Below, one piece after another: positions 15,074 to 24,128 of a stretch of 64,000 nt of DNA. A program made the position numbers and the translations under genes. Position 1 is the stretch's first letter; every line of letters begins with the position of its first letter. Source of the stretch: CAYUVH01 sp964448135 (lineage in GTDB: Bacteria > Verrucomicrobiota > Verrucomicrobiia > Limisphaerales > UBA8199); the NCBI GenBank assembly GCA_964448135.1, contig CAYUVH010000005.1:1-64000 (forward strand). The letters are read 5' to 3'. A model generated the notes under the pieces. That model searched no databases, was not told the DNA's origin, and saw only the letters and a list, made by a program, of their open reading frames with translations.

Positions 15074-16417
15074 CTATTTAGTCTTCCTTGGCGATGACGA
15101 CTTTAGGCCCAGCGCTTTGATCTTCCGAAACAACGTGCTCGTATCAATGCCCAGTTCGCGAGCCGCAGCAGCGCGATTGCCCTTGTTGCGGCGTAGCGCA
15201 TCACGGAGAAGCAATTTTTCCATGGCCTCCAAGGTCAATCCGGCCGGCAGTTGCGATGGAATGCTGTTTTCTTCGCCACGCAGATGTGGCGGCAAATGCG
15301 CCGGTTCAATCAGTCCGCTCCGGCAGAGCACGAAGGAGTGCTCGACGATGTTCTCCAACTCGCGCACGTTGCCGGGAAAATCATATTCCATCAATCGCGC
15401 CAAAGCGGCGTCCGACAGTCCGGCAACATCGCGTCCCTTGAGCCGGTTGAACCGCGCCACAAAATGATCAATCAAGAGGGGAAGATCCTCGCGGCGCTCG
15501 CGGAGCGACGGCAATTCCATGCGCACCACATGCACGCGGTAAAACAGGTCTTCCCGAAATTTCCCTTCCTTCACCAGTGCGCTGAGCGATTTGTTGGTGG
15601 CGGCAATCACGCGCACATCGCAGCGCACCGGTTCAACGCCGCCGAGTGGCTCATAGACGCGCTCCTGAAGCACACGCAACAGCCGCGTTTGCATGGCGGG
15701 CGAGATGTCGCCAATTTCGTCGAGCAGCATCGTTCCGCCTTCGGCCAGGGCGAAGCGGCCAGGCTTGTCCTTGCGCGCATCAGTGAACGCGCCAGCCTTG
15801 TAGCCGAACAGTTCGCTTTCCAGCAGCGTGTCCGGCATCGCGCCGCAGTTGATGGCCACGAAGCGTTTTGATTTGCGACGGGAAAGCTGATGCAGGGCAC
15901 GGGCAAACAGCTCCTTGCCCGTGCCGCTTGGGCCTTCGAGGAGGACAGTGCTGTCGCTTTCGGCCACGGCGGGTAGGAGGTCAAACAGTTGCCGCATGGC
16001 TGTGCTGCGACCGATGATGTCGGAAAACGAATCCTGTTGTTCGGCTTGCAGACGCAACTCGTTCACGAGCCGCAGATCGCGAAAACTCTCCACGCCGCCG
16101 ATGACTTTACCGCGCGTGTCCTTGAGCGGTGCGGTAGAAATGCTGATGGGAATCCGCTCGCCCTTGGCGTTGACGATGTAAACCACCTTGTTGGCCACCG
16201 GCCTATGCGTGGCAAGCGTCTGCTTCAACGCGCACGCGCTTTCGCAAATGGAAGCACGAAACACGTCGCAGCATTGCCGCCCCAGCGCATCCTGCCGGCG
16301 GATGCCGGTGATCTGCTCGGCGGCGCGATTGAAAAACGTGACGCGCCACTCGGCATCTACAGTGAACACACCGTCGGGCACGGAATCGAGTAACTGGTTG
16401 TGAAGGGTTTCTGGCAT
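15074..16417 (-). CDS. Sigma-54-dependent transcriptional activator with cysteine-rich PAS domain
   Basis: The 447-residue protein has an N-terminal PAS domain (about 5-120), an AAA+ sigma-54 interaction domain (about 135-370) and a Fis-type helix-turn-helix at the end (RAAAARELGIDTSTLFRKIKAL). Walker A is GPSGTGKE, Walker B is MLLDEIGD, and the sigma-54 contact loop reads GAFTDA instead of the canonical GAFTGA, a natural variant. The PAS domain contains a cysteine cluster (CCDVFRASICESACAL), which could bind a metal or sense redox state. It is flanked by the NifX operon and the divergent thioesterase pair, each with a putative binding site and GG-N10-GC element; those are its likely targets. 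Confidence 0.9.
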   Translation of the reverse strand: MPETLHNQLLDSVPDGVFTVDAEWRVTFFNRAAEQITGIRRQDALGRQCCDVFRASICESACALKQTLATHRPVANKVVYIVNAKGERIPISISTAPLKDTRGKVIGGVESFRDLRLVNELRLQAEQQDSFSDIIGRSTAMRQLFDLLPAVAESDSTVLLEGPSGTGKELFARALHQLSRRKSKRFVAINCGAMPDTLLESELFGYKAGAFTDARKDKPGRFALAEGGTMLLDEIGDISPAMQTRLLRVLQERVYEPLGGVEPVRCDVRVIAATNKSLSALVKEGKFREDLFYRVHVVRMELPSLRERREDLPLLIDHFVARFNRLKGRDVAGLSDAALARLMEYDFPGNVRELENIVEHSFVLCRSGLIEPAHLPPHLRGEENSIPSQLPAGLTLEAMEKLLLRDALRRNKGNRAAAARELGIDTSTLFRKIKALGLKSSSPRKTK

Positions 16418-16481
16418 TCATGCGGAAGGTGAATCCGCCATACCAGCATCTGCTTACGAGCGCGCGTTCGCAATGGCATTT

Positions 16482-16510
16482 TGCCACGGTCGGCCTTTCG
16501 TGACGTGGCG
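16482..16510. promoter_or_regulatory. 29-bp inverted repeat, probable activator-binding site (copy 2)
   Basis: The left 10 bases (TGCCACGGTC) are identical to copy 1 at 15004. The right arm keeps CGTGGC at the same register, so both copies share TGCCACG-N15-CGTGGC. It lies in the divergent region between the activator gene and the thioesterase gene, centred 103 bp upstream of the predicted sigma-54 start on the plus strand. Confidence 0.55.
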
Positions 16511-16572
16511 CGTCGCGCCGTCTCCAAGCGATATTGCCAGAGAAAACCCAACTTTACCCAGCTTCGTCTAGA

Positions 16573-16588
16573 TGGCACTGCCGGTGCT
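16573..16588 (+). promoter_or_regulatory. Candidate sigma-54 promoter TGGCAC-N7-GCT before the thioesterase gene
   Basis: TGGCAC at 16573-16578 matches the -24 consensus fully, and GC at 16586-16587 follows GG after exactly 10 bases. The TT before GC is GT, so the -12 part is imperfect. The predicted start near 16599 would exclude upstream start codons for the thioesterase and favour ATG 16650. Confidence 0.5.
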
Positions 16589-16649
16589 TGGTCAAGCAGC
16601 GATGACGACATCAACTGATCCGGATATTGCCCAAAAACGTCTTTTCAAC

Positions 16650-17045
16650 ATGCAAACCGAGGCACACCCATTCTGCTTCGTTTGCAGCGGCTCGAATCCG
16701 ATGGGGTTGGCGTTGCGCTATTCTTCGCAACCGGACGGAAGTGTTAGCGCAAAATTTCTCGGGCACTCCGCCTTGGAAGGCTATTCGGGATTGCTTCATG
16801 GCGGGGTAATCGCAGCATTACTCGATGGGGCAATGACCAACTGTTTGTTTGCCCAAGGGCGGGCTGCCCTGACCGTTGAATTAAAAGTGCGTTACCACGT
16901 GGGCGTCGCAGCCGCTGAGGAAGTGTCGGTGCATGCCCGTTTGGAGGACGACGCGCACGGCATTTATCAACTGCGGGCGGAACTCACCCAAGGCGGCACA
17001 GTCAAAGCAAGCGCCACCGGCAAATTTATGATGCAACATGAGTGA
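16650..17045 (+). CDS. PaaI-type hotdog-fold thioesterase
   Basis: From ATG 16650 the product is 131 residues long, the usual size for this group. It shows HPFCFVCSGSNPMGLALRY at the start and the hotdog helix region LLHGGVIAALLDGAMTNCLFAQG with the conserved HGG near residue 50, then AALTVELKVRYH. Such enzymes hydrolyse acyl-CoA or related thioesters. Earlier in-frame starts (16572, 16602) would fall within the candidate sigma-54 promoter or at its start point. The 3' end overlaps the next gene by 8 bases, so both form an operon. Confidence 0.8.
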   Translation: MQTEAHPFCFVCSGSNPMGLALRYSSQPDGSVSAKFLGHSALEGYSGLLHGGVIAALLDGAMTNCLFAQGRAALTVELKVRYHVGVAAAEEVSVHARLEDDAHGIYQLRAELTQGGTVKASATGKFMMQHE

Positions 17046-17880
17046 AAACATTTGCATTACGGTGCTCGTGGAGAACAGCGTTCACCGCCAGGGGCTCGTC
17101 GCCGAACACGGGTTGTCTTTTCACGTTCAAATCGGGCAACGCAGCCTGCTCTTCGATACCGGCCAGACCGACCTTGCGTTGATGAACGCGGAAACCTTGC
17201 GCCTCCCGCTGGACCGTTTGGAGGCCATTGTTTTGAGCCACGGTCACTACGATCACACGGGTGGACTGCCCGCGATTCTCGATGCCGCACCGAATGCTCC
17301 GGTTTACCTCCATCCTGCCGCCTTCGAGAACAAATACAGCAGGACTCCCGATGGTAAGACGCGGTTCATGGGAATGAATCCAAATACGGTGCAGGCACTC
17401 CATGGCCGACGCAATTACCTCGAAACCATTGGTTGCACGCGAATCGTGGAGGGAATTTTTGTTACGGGAGAAATCCCTCGCGTCACCACTTACGAAGATA
17501 CCGGTGGCGCATTCTTTGTGGATGCCGAGGGCACACGCCCGGATCCACTCACAGACGATCAAGCTCTAGTGATTGACCTCGGTCGCAGCGTCGTGCTGCT
17601 GCTGGGTTGCGCGCACTCCGGCGTCGTCAACACTCTTGATCGCGTTCAGCATCTGACCGGTGGAAAACCTGTCTGCGCCATGATTGGCGGGCTGCATTTG
17701 GGTTCTGCCACTGAAGAACGCATTCAACAAACCATCGCCCGACTGCGCGCGGCGAACCTCGAATGCCTTGCTCCCATGCACTGCACCGGCTGGCCAGCGA
17801 CGGCTCGGTTATGGCAGGCTTTTCCCGACATTTGCCGCCCGGCTGGCGTAGGCACGGTCTTTGAGTTCAAACGGGATTAA
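17038..17880 (+). CDS. MBL-fold metallo-hydrolase (MptS/RFA-P-synthase-like)
   Basis: The 280-residue protein has the metallo-beta-lactamase metal motif LSHGHYDHTGG near residue 65, a second histidine in LLGCAHSGVVNT near 200 and MIGGLHLG near 225. These positions resemble the archaeal-type 7,8-dihydropterin-6-methyl-aminobenzene-phosphate synthase-like branch, but many bacterial members are uncharacterised hydrolases. The ATG at 17038 lies within the end of the thioesterase gene. The stop (TTAA) overlaps the end of the convergent rhodanese gene. Substrate unknown; co-regulation with the thioesterase by the sigma-54 activator is inferred. Confidence 0.8.
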   Translation: MSENICITVLVENSVHRQGLVAEHGLSFHVQIGQRSLLFDTGQTDLALMNAETLRLPLDRLEAIVLSHGHYDHTGGLPAILDAAPNAPVYLHPAAFENKYSRTPDGKTRFMGMNPNTVQALHGRRNYLETIGCTRIVEGIFVTGEIPRVTTYEDTGGAFFVDAEGTRPDPLTDDQALVIDLGRSVVLLLGCAHSGVVNTLDRVQHLTGGKPVCAMIGGLHLGSATEERIQQTIARLRAANLECLAPMHCTGWPATARLWQAFPDICRPAGVGTVFEFKRD

Positions 17881-18245
17881 TCTTTGCCACCCACAATTTG
17901 TTTCGCCCGCCCAAAAGAGCCGAGGTTGAAAACATTCGGGTAACCCAAGTCTTTGAGTTTGTGTTTGGCAATTCCACTGCGTCCGCCGCTCAGACAGTGA
18001 AGGAGCAATACCTGGCTCTTGTCCTTCACGCGGCACGGAAGACTTTCGCGCAATTCGCCCAGCGGAATATTGATCGCGTTCGGAACATGCCCGCCGCGAA
18101 ACTCTTCCGGCGAACGCACGTCAATCACCAGCGCGCCCCCGGCCAGATGTTTCCGGGCCACAGCTGCCGAAACGAATGACAAGCGTTTCAGCAGGAACAC
18201 TGCGGCGATCACTCCGCCCACAATCAACACCAAGTTCCAGTTCAC
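17877..18245 (-). CDS. Membrane-anchored single-domain rhodanese
   Basis: The 122-residue protein begins with one membrane helix (LVLIVGGVIAAVFLL) and continues into a rhodanese domain with VIDVRSPEEFRGGHVPNAINIP and the active-site loop LHCLSGGRSG. The loop cysteine would carry a persulfide during sulfur transfer. The orientation of the domain cannot be decided from sequence alone. It is followed upstream on the same strand by a CoA-disulfide-reductase-like enzyme that also carries a rhodanese domain, so the two likely act in polysulfide or persulfide handling. Confidence 0.88.
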   Translation of the reverse strand: MNWNLVLIVGGVIAAVFLLKRLSFVSAAVARKHLAGGALVIDVRSPEEFRGGHVPNAINIPLGELRESLPCRVKDKSQVLLLHCLSGGRSGIAKHKLKDLGYPNVFNLGSFGRAKQIVGGKD

Positions 18246-18270
18246 ATTTTAAGTTCCGAAATAATGCGCA

Positions 18271-19944
18271 CTACGGCGTGGGCAATTTGGCGGGCGAGCG
18301 CGGATCAAAGTGGGCGCGGATGCCGCCAGTGAGCGTCGAAACTTGAAATCCATTTTGCGTAAGGATACGAGCGGCGAAATACGCGGTCTTACCGAGAGCG
18401 CATACTGTCACGACCGGGCGATTGCGATCCAGTTCGCCAAGTCGTTGTCGCAGGGCCGTCAGTGGGATATTTACTGACCGCACTTGGGTCGGCGGATGGG
18501 CTTGCACTAATGCAGCTGGACGGGTGTCAATCACCTGCACATTCGGGTCGTCGGGGATGGCGTCAATCGGCGTCACGAGGCCGTCGCGGGCATTGCAAGC
18601 GGTGAAGCCCGCCAAGTTAACTATGTCCTTGGCCGCACCGAACGGCGGGGCATAGGCAAGTTCGAGTTGCGCCAGGTCATCAATGGTCAGGCCACCGGTG
18701 ATGGCAGTGGCCAACACGTCGATACGTTTGTCAACGCCGAGGAAGCCGGTGACTTGCGCCCCGAGCACGCGACCAGTTTCAGGCTCCCAGAGCAATCTCA
18801 ACAGAAGCGGCTTCGCGCCAGGATAGTAACCGGCGTGGTGGTTGTCGTTGACGGTAACAGCGCGATACGCGCGGCCCGCGGCGCGAAGGCGCTTCTCCGA
18901 CCAACCGGTAAGGCCGGCGGTGACATCGAACGCGCGCACAATGGCAGTGCCAAGCGCGCCCGGGTAGGGCTTGGTCTGGTCCGGACGAAAAATGTGATCC
19001 GCTGCCAGCCGACCCTGACGATTGGCCGGGCCGCCCAACGGAACGGCTGTCGCTTCACCGCTGACAAAGTCTTTGATTTCGACTGCATCGCCAGCAGCAT
19101 AGATATCCGGGTCGTTGGTCTGCATGAACGGATTGACGAGGATGTGCCCGCGAGAACCCAATTCCAGACCGGCGTCCCGAGCGAGCGCAGTATCTGGACG
19201 CACGCCGATGCTGAGCACCACGAGATCGGAATTGATGGTGCGGCCCGATTTGAGACAGGAGATGAGGACGGAACCCCCAACGAAGCTGTCAATACCATCG
19301 CCTAGGATAAGTTCAATGTTATGACGGCGAAGCTCGTCTTCCATCAAACGGGTCATGTCGCGGTCGAGCGGCGGGAGCACTTGATCCTGGAGTTCAACCA
19401 ACGTGACATGCTTGCCGAGGCGCATGAATTGTTCGGCCATTTCAAGACCGATGAAACCGGCCCCTATCACCGTCACCCGCTGAGCACTGGCGGCGGCAGC
19501 TTTGATGCGATCCATGTCCTGCAAAGAGCGCAGGGTGAAAAGGCGTGGATCATCAATGCCGGGCAGGTTTGGACGTAGCGGCATAGCGCCGGGTGCGAGC
19601 AGCAGCTTGTCATAAGACAACCACTCAGTTGTGCCAGCAGCCACGTCGCGCAACTGGACGCGTTTACCCGGTCGGTCAATGGCAACCGCTTCGGTGCTGG
19701 TGCGCACATCTAGCGCGAGCATCACCTTGAGTGTTTGCGGGGTCTGCACGGCAAGCGCGTCGCGCTGCTTGATTTCGCCGCCGATGAAATACGGAAGGCC
19801 GCAGTTGGCGAAGGAAACATCCGGGCCGCGCTCAATCAGGGTGATCTGGGCGGTTTCGTCAAGACGACGGGCGCGGGCGGCACAAGAAGCGCCGGCAGCC
19901 ACGCCGCCGACAATCACCAATCGTTGCTTGTTCGTAAGACTCAT
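18271..19944 (-). CDS. CoA-disulfide reductase-like FAD oxidoreductase fused to a rhodanese domain
   Basis: The 557-residue protein has an N-terminal FAD-binding motif (VIVGGVAAGASCAARARR), the redox cysteine in SFANCGLPYFIGG near residue 46, a central NAD(P)H motif (VTVIGAGFIGLEMAE) and the GDAVE FAD motif near 290. The C-terminal 100 residues form a rhodanese domain with VTVCALGKTAYF. This is the layout of CoA-disulfide reductase-related polysulfide/persulfide reductases (CoADR-Rhd, Npsr type). Together with the neighbouring rhodanese and two YeeE/YedE permeases it points to import and reduction of sulfane sulfur or thiosulfate. Confidence 0.9.
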   Translation of the reverse strand: MSLTNKQRLVIVGGVAAGASCAARARRLDETAQITLIERGPDVSFANCGLPYFIGGEIKQRDALAVQTPQTLKVMLALDVRTSTEAVAIDRPGKRVQLRDVAAGTTEWLSYDKLLLAPGAMPLRPNLPGIDDPRLFTLRSLQDMDRIKAAAASAQRVTVIGAGFIGLEMAEQFMRLGKHVTLVELQDQVLPPLDRDMTRLMEDELRRHNIELILGDGIDSFVGGSVLISCLKSGRTINSDLVVLSIGVRPDTALARDAGLELGSRGHILVNPFMQTNDPDIYAAGDAVEIKDFVSGEATAVPLGGPANRQGRLAADHIFRPDQTKPYPGALGTAIVRAFDVTAGLTGWSEKRLRAAGRAYRAVTVNDNHHAGYYPGAKPLLLRLLWEPETGRVLGAQVTGFLGVDKRIDVLATAITGGLTIDDLAQLELAYAPPFGAAKDIVNLAGFTACNARDGLVTPIDAIPDDPNVQVIDTRPAALVQAHPPTQVRSVNIPLTALRQRLGELDRNRPVVTVCALGKTAYFAARILTQNGFQVSTLTGGIRAHFDPRSPAKLPTP

Positions 19945-20158
19945 ATCGTTACCAGTATTGAGCCGCGTTCCCCGAAAAAGTTACAACCCCCAAGTCTTCA
20001 ATGACTCAATTCTCCCCGTCTTCCGCCATTTCAACATTAAAGAACTGTAATCCGCAGACGCGCGTCACGTTTAACCAAGAATGGTCTGTTCTATTGAAGA
20101 GGGCGCATTGGATGCGTCCGACAGTCAAAACGAAGAATAGTTAAAAGAAAGAAAATCT

Positions 20159-20506
20159 ATGAAAAACAAAGCACTCGCCGGATTGATCGTCGCGGGATTG
20201 GTGATGAGCGGTGCAACCTTCTCATTGCTCGCCCAAAACGGACCGGGACAAGGTCGCAATGGTTGCGGCAAAGGCTACGGCGGCCCGCCGCAATCCCAAG
20301 AGGAACGCGCCGCCCGTCAGGCCGCGTGTCTCGAAAAGAACGGCGGCATCTGCCCGAATGGTGGCCCACGGACAAATTGTCCGGCAGGAGGCATGGGAAA
20401 GGGCAAGGGCGCTGGCAACGGCGGGCGGCATGGATTGCGCGACGGCACAGGTCCACGCAGCGCGAACGGCACGTGCCCGAATACTCCGGCGCAAACGCAA
20501 AAATAG
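20159..20506 (+). CDS. Small secreted Gly/Cys-rich protein of unknown function
   Basis: This 115-residue protein starts with a clear signal peptide (MKNKALAGLIVAGLVMSGATFSLLA) and continues as a low-complexity, glycine-, asparagine- and arginine-rich chain. Four cysteines remain after cleavage, in NGCGKG, AACLEKNGGICPNG and TNCPAGG, with one more near the end (GTCPN). An AAGAAAG sequence precedes the ATG. It lies between the CoADR-rhodanese gene (divergent) and the YeeE genes, so a periplasmic or surface role in sulfur or metal binding is possible but unproven. I do not recognise a family. Confidence 0.65.
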   Translation: MKNKALAGLIVAGLVMSGATFSLLAQNGPGQGRNGCGKGYGGPPQSQEERAARQAACLEKNGGICPNGGPRTNCPAGGMGKGKGAGNGGRHGLRDGTGPRSANGTCPNTPAQTQK

Positions 20507-20587
20507 AGGCAGAGGCCAAGTGGCAATTCGGGCGATGATGGTCGTCGTCCGAATTCTTGTCCCAACACGAACTGCTTGGACTCTGGT

Positions 20588-21160
20588 TTAGCTTCCGCCG
20601 GTAGGCGCGGTCGGTTTGAATCGGGTTTCAATTAACCAGAACACCACGCCCGCGATGGCCGCAAGAATGACGAACCAGCCCCAATCTAGCACGCCGGTGA
20701 TGTCGGGCAGACGAACTTTCCCGAACGAGGCGACTTTTTGAATGTTCGCCTCCACCCAGGTGAAACTCAACGCGTAGAGTACGCCGCCGACCAGCATCCC
20801 GGCAAAACCCACCGTCGCATGAATGCTTCCGGTGGCCATAGCCGCCACGCCCGTGCCGGGACAATAGCCATAGAGCACCATGCCGACGCCGAACAACGCC
20901 GCGCCCAGCGACACGCCGAGCATGTTGGCGGGCTTGATGTGGTATTGCGCGTGGCCTGTGGTCTTCAGCAGCAACACACCGATGCCCCCGACGATGATCG
21001 AGGTGATCTTGATTTTGAGAAAGGTGTAATCTTTGAACCGAAACTGGTTCACGATCACGTTGTAATTGGCCACGCCGCCGCGATGCAGCAGCACCCCGAA
21101 GATGATGCCCATGGGAATGGCCAGCCAGCGGGCCGTTTCAGCAGAGACTGGAAAATTCAT
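20588..21160 (-). CDS. YeeE/YedE-family sulfur transport membrane protein (half-size, subunit 2)
   Basis: The 190-residue membrane protein has about five helices and the YeeE/YedE hallmark cysteine motif in LYGYCPGTGVAAMATG near residue 95, plus the early FGVLLHRGG. Full-length relatives (YeeE/TsuA) import thiosulfate through a line of cysteines; here the function appears split over two half-size proteins. It is 16 bases downstream of the other half on the same strand. The nearby rhodanese enzymes support a role in thiosulfate or sulfane-sulfur uptake. Confidence 0.85.
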   Translation of the reverse strand: MNFPVSAETARWLAIPMGIIFGVLLHRGGVANYNVIVNQFRFKDYTFLKIKITSIIVGGIGVLLLKTTGHAQYHIKPANMLGVSLGAALFGVGMVLYGYCPGTGVAAMATGSIHATVGFAGMLVGGVLYALSFTWVEANIQKVASFGKVRLPDITGVLDWGWFVILAAIAGVVFWLIETRFKPTAPTGGS

Positions 21161-21176
21161 AATTCAGGAAGAGAGT

Positions 21177-21746
21177 TTACTTCGGTGCGCTCGCCCGTTT
21201 GCGGAAGAGAATCTGCGCCGTCAGGATGCCGGAGGCAAACATGGTCAGAAAGAAGGTCCAACTGCTGAGCGCCAATTGAAGTGAACCGCTGATGCCATGT
21301 CCGCTCGTGCAACCACCCGCCATGCGTGCGCCAAACATGATGATGACGCCTCCTAGAAAAGCTGCCACGAATCGCTTCACTCTCGAGCCGCCGAATTCCT
21401 GCGACCATGTCGCCGGAACTTTCTCCAACCGGAACGTGCGGCTGGCCAACACGCTCAACAGGCTGCCCAGAAACGTGCCGACGAGGAACAACATACTGCC
21501 GTCCCATTTCAGCGGGTTCTTGAGCCAGTAGGCGTTTTGCGCCACGCCTTCGCTGCCCATTACCGGCAAAGCACAAACACTAGAGGCCGAAGAAAGCGCC
21601 GTAGAAATACCAAGTGGTTGATTTACGAGGCCGAATGCGAACCAGCTCAAGATACCGATTCCGATCCCCACAAGGTAAGGATTCCAACGGGCCTTGGCCT
21701 CGGCACGGTCATTACAAGAGCCAGAGGTGCAGTTTGGTTTATTCAT
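21177..21746 (-). CDS. YeeE/YedE-family sulfur transport membrane protein (half-size, subunit 1)
   Basis: From ATG 21746 the product is 189 residues long and starts MNKPNCTSGSCND, before the first helix. It has several membrane helices and the family motif FGARMAGGCTSGHGISG near residue 145, with the conserved cysteine. A start at 21800 is possible but adds residues without family support. It precedes the second half-size YeeE gene, and the two probably form one permease. Confidence 0.83.
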   Translation of the reverse strand: MNKPNCTSGSCNDRAEAKARWNPYLVGIGIGILSWFAFGLVNQPLGISTALSSASSVCALPVMGSEGVAQNAYWLKNPLKWDGSMLFLVGTFLGSLLSVLASRTFRLEKVPATWSQEFGGSRVKRFVAAFLGGVIIMFGARMAGGCTSGHGISGSLQLALSSWTFFLTMFASGILTAQILFRKRASAPK

Positions 21747-22125
21747 ATCGTCGTTGGAGGTTACTGAGCCACGACGGAACAAAAAGTTACCAAAAATCAT
21801 TTGGTCAAGCTTCGCACATCAGCCATTGCCGCTGCTAGGTACCTGCTTCTCGTTGACGAGATAAACAAAGTACGTGCGCCTAAAGCTTAAGTGTTGACCT
21901 GCCGTATGGCCACTTTCGGAAAGAGCACGGAAACCGCAACCTTAGGCCCGCCGCGAATGTCCGGTGGTCACTCCTCGCGGACTCGGAGGGACGCACCGGC
22001 TACTGTATATCAACCTTGCGGGTTGAGGAGCCAGGGGGGCGGGGCTTTACGTTCGCCCCACCGAGGGAAACAAACTGTACCACTACTGCCAATAGCAGTG
22101 CTGACTGATTTGATGTGAAAAAAGG

Positions 22126-22160
22126 AAAGGGCCGGCTCGTTGGCGAGCCGGCCCTTTTTG
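22126..22160. terminator. Strong bidirectional rho-independent terminator
   Basis: Eleven perfect G+C-rich base pairs (arms 22129-22139 and 22144-22154) close a TTGG tetraloop. The stem is followed by five T on the plus strand and by T-rich sequence on the minus strand. It lies about 40 bp beyond the stop of the degP-like gene and should end that transcript. The rest of the 21747-22193 gap shows no gene. Confidence 0.85.
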
Positions 22161-22193
22161 CTTGGGGGACTTTTTAGATTCGCCGGGTAACCA

Positions 22194-23774
<1,581 letters not shown>

Positions 23775-23886
23775 GGTTTTGTGCTGTGATTGATTGAGTT
23801 CAAAACTACTCCTGTAAATTGACCTACTGGGTATGACAGGAGGCTTTCGCGAGGATTACAAAAATGAAAGAATTTCCCCGGTGGGG

Positions 23887-23930
23887 AATGACGAAGCTCG
23901 AATGACGAATGTCGAAAGAAGCCCTAATGG
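23887..23930. repeat. Short intergenic repeat of the AATGACGAA type
   Basis: AATGACGAA occurs at 23887 and again at 23901, followed by TGTCGAAAG. Similar low-complexity words built on CGAA/CCGAA occur at 34411-34460. They look like one dispersed intergenic repeat family. The remaining part of the 23775-24128 gap is AT-rich and shows no gene. Confidence 0.5.
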
Positions 23931-24053
23931 TCAATTCGGCGACTTGAATAAACTAATTTATACTACATTAAACGGATAGAGTATATCTGGCGATGTGATC
24001 ACTATTCTTAATTTTACGCCCATAATCGCGAAATATAATCTCTATCTTTTCTA

Positions 24054-24081
24054 TTGACTTCATTCGATTTGGGTTTAGGAT
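24054..24081 (+). promoter_or_regulatory. Candidate sigma-70 promoter for the M14-like gene
   Basis: TTGACT (24054-24059) and TAGGAT (24076-24081) are separated by 16 bases within an AT-rich region. The predicted start leaves a leader of about 40 bases before ATG 24129. Confidence 0.45.
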
Positions 24082-24128
24082 CACGTGACGATGTTCGATG
24101 TAATGTTTTCAGTGGGCGGCGTGCAGCC

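Noticed and set aside
20104..20116. CGCAT-TGG-ATGCG palindrome before the secreted protein gene
   Set aside because: Arms of five bases are too short to call an operator without a second copy.
23790..23803. FNR-like TTGAT-N4-TTCAA before the degP-like gene
   Set aside because: It lies only 16 bp before the start codon, has one mismatch and no -10 element at the right distance, so it is probably a chance match.
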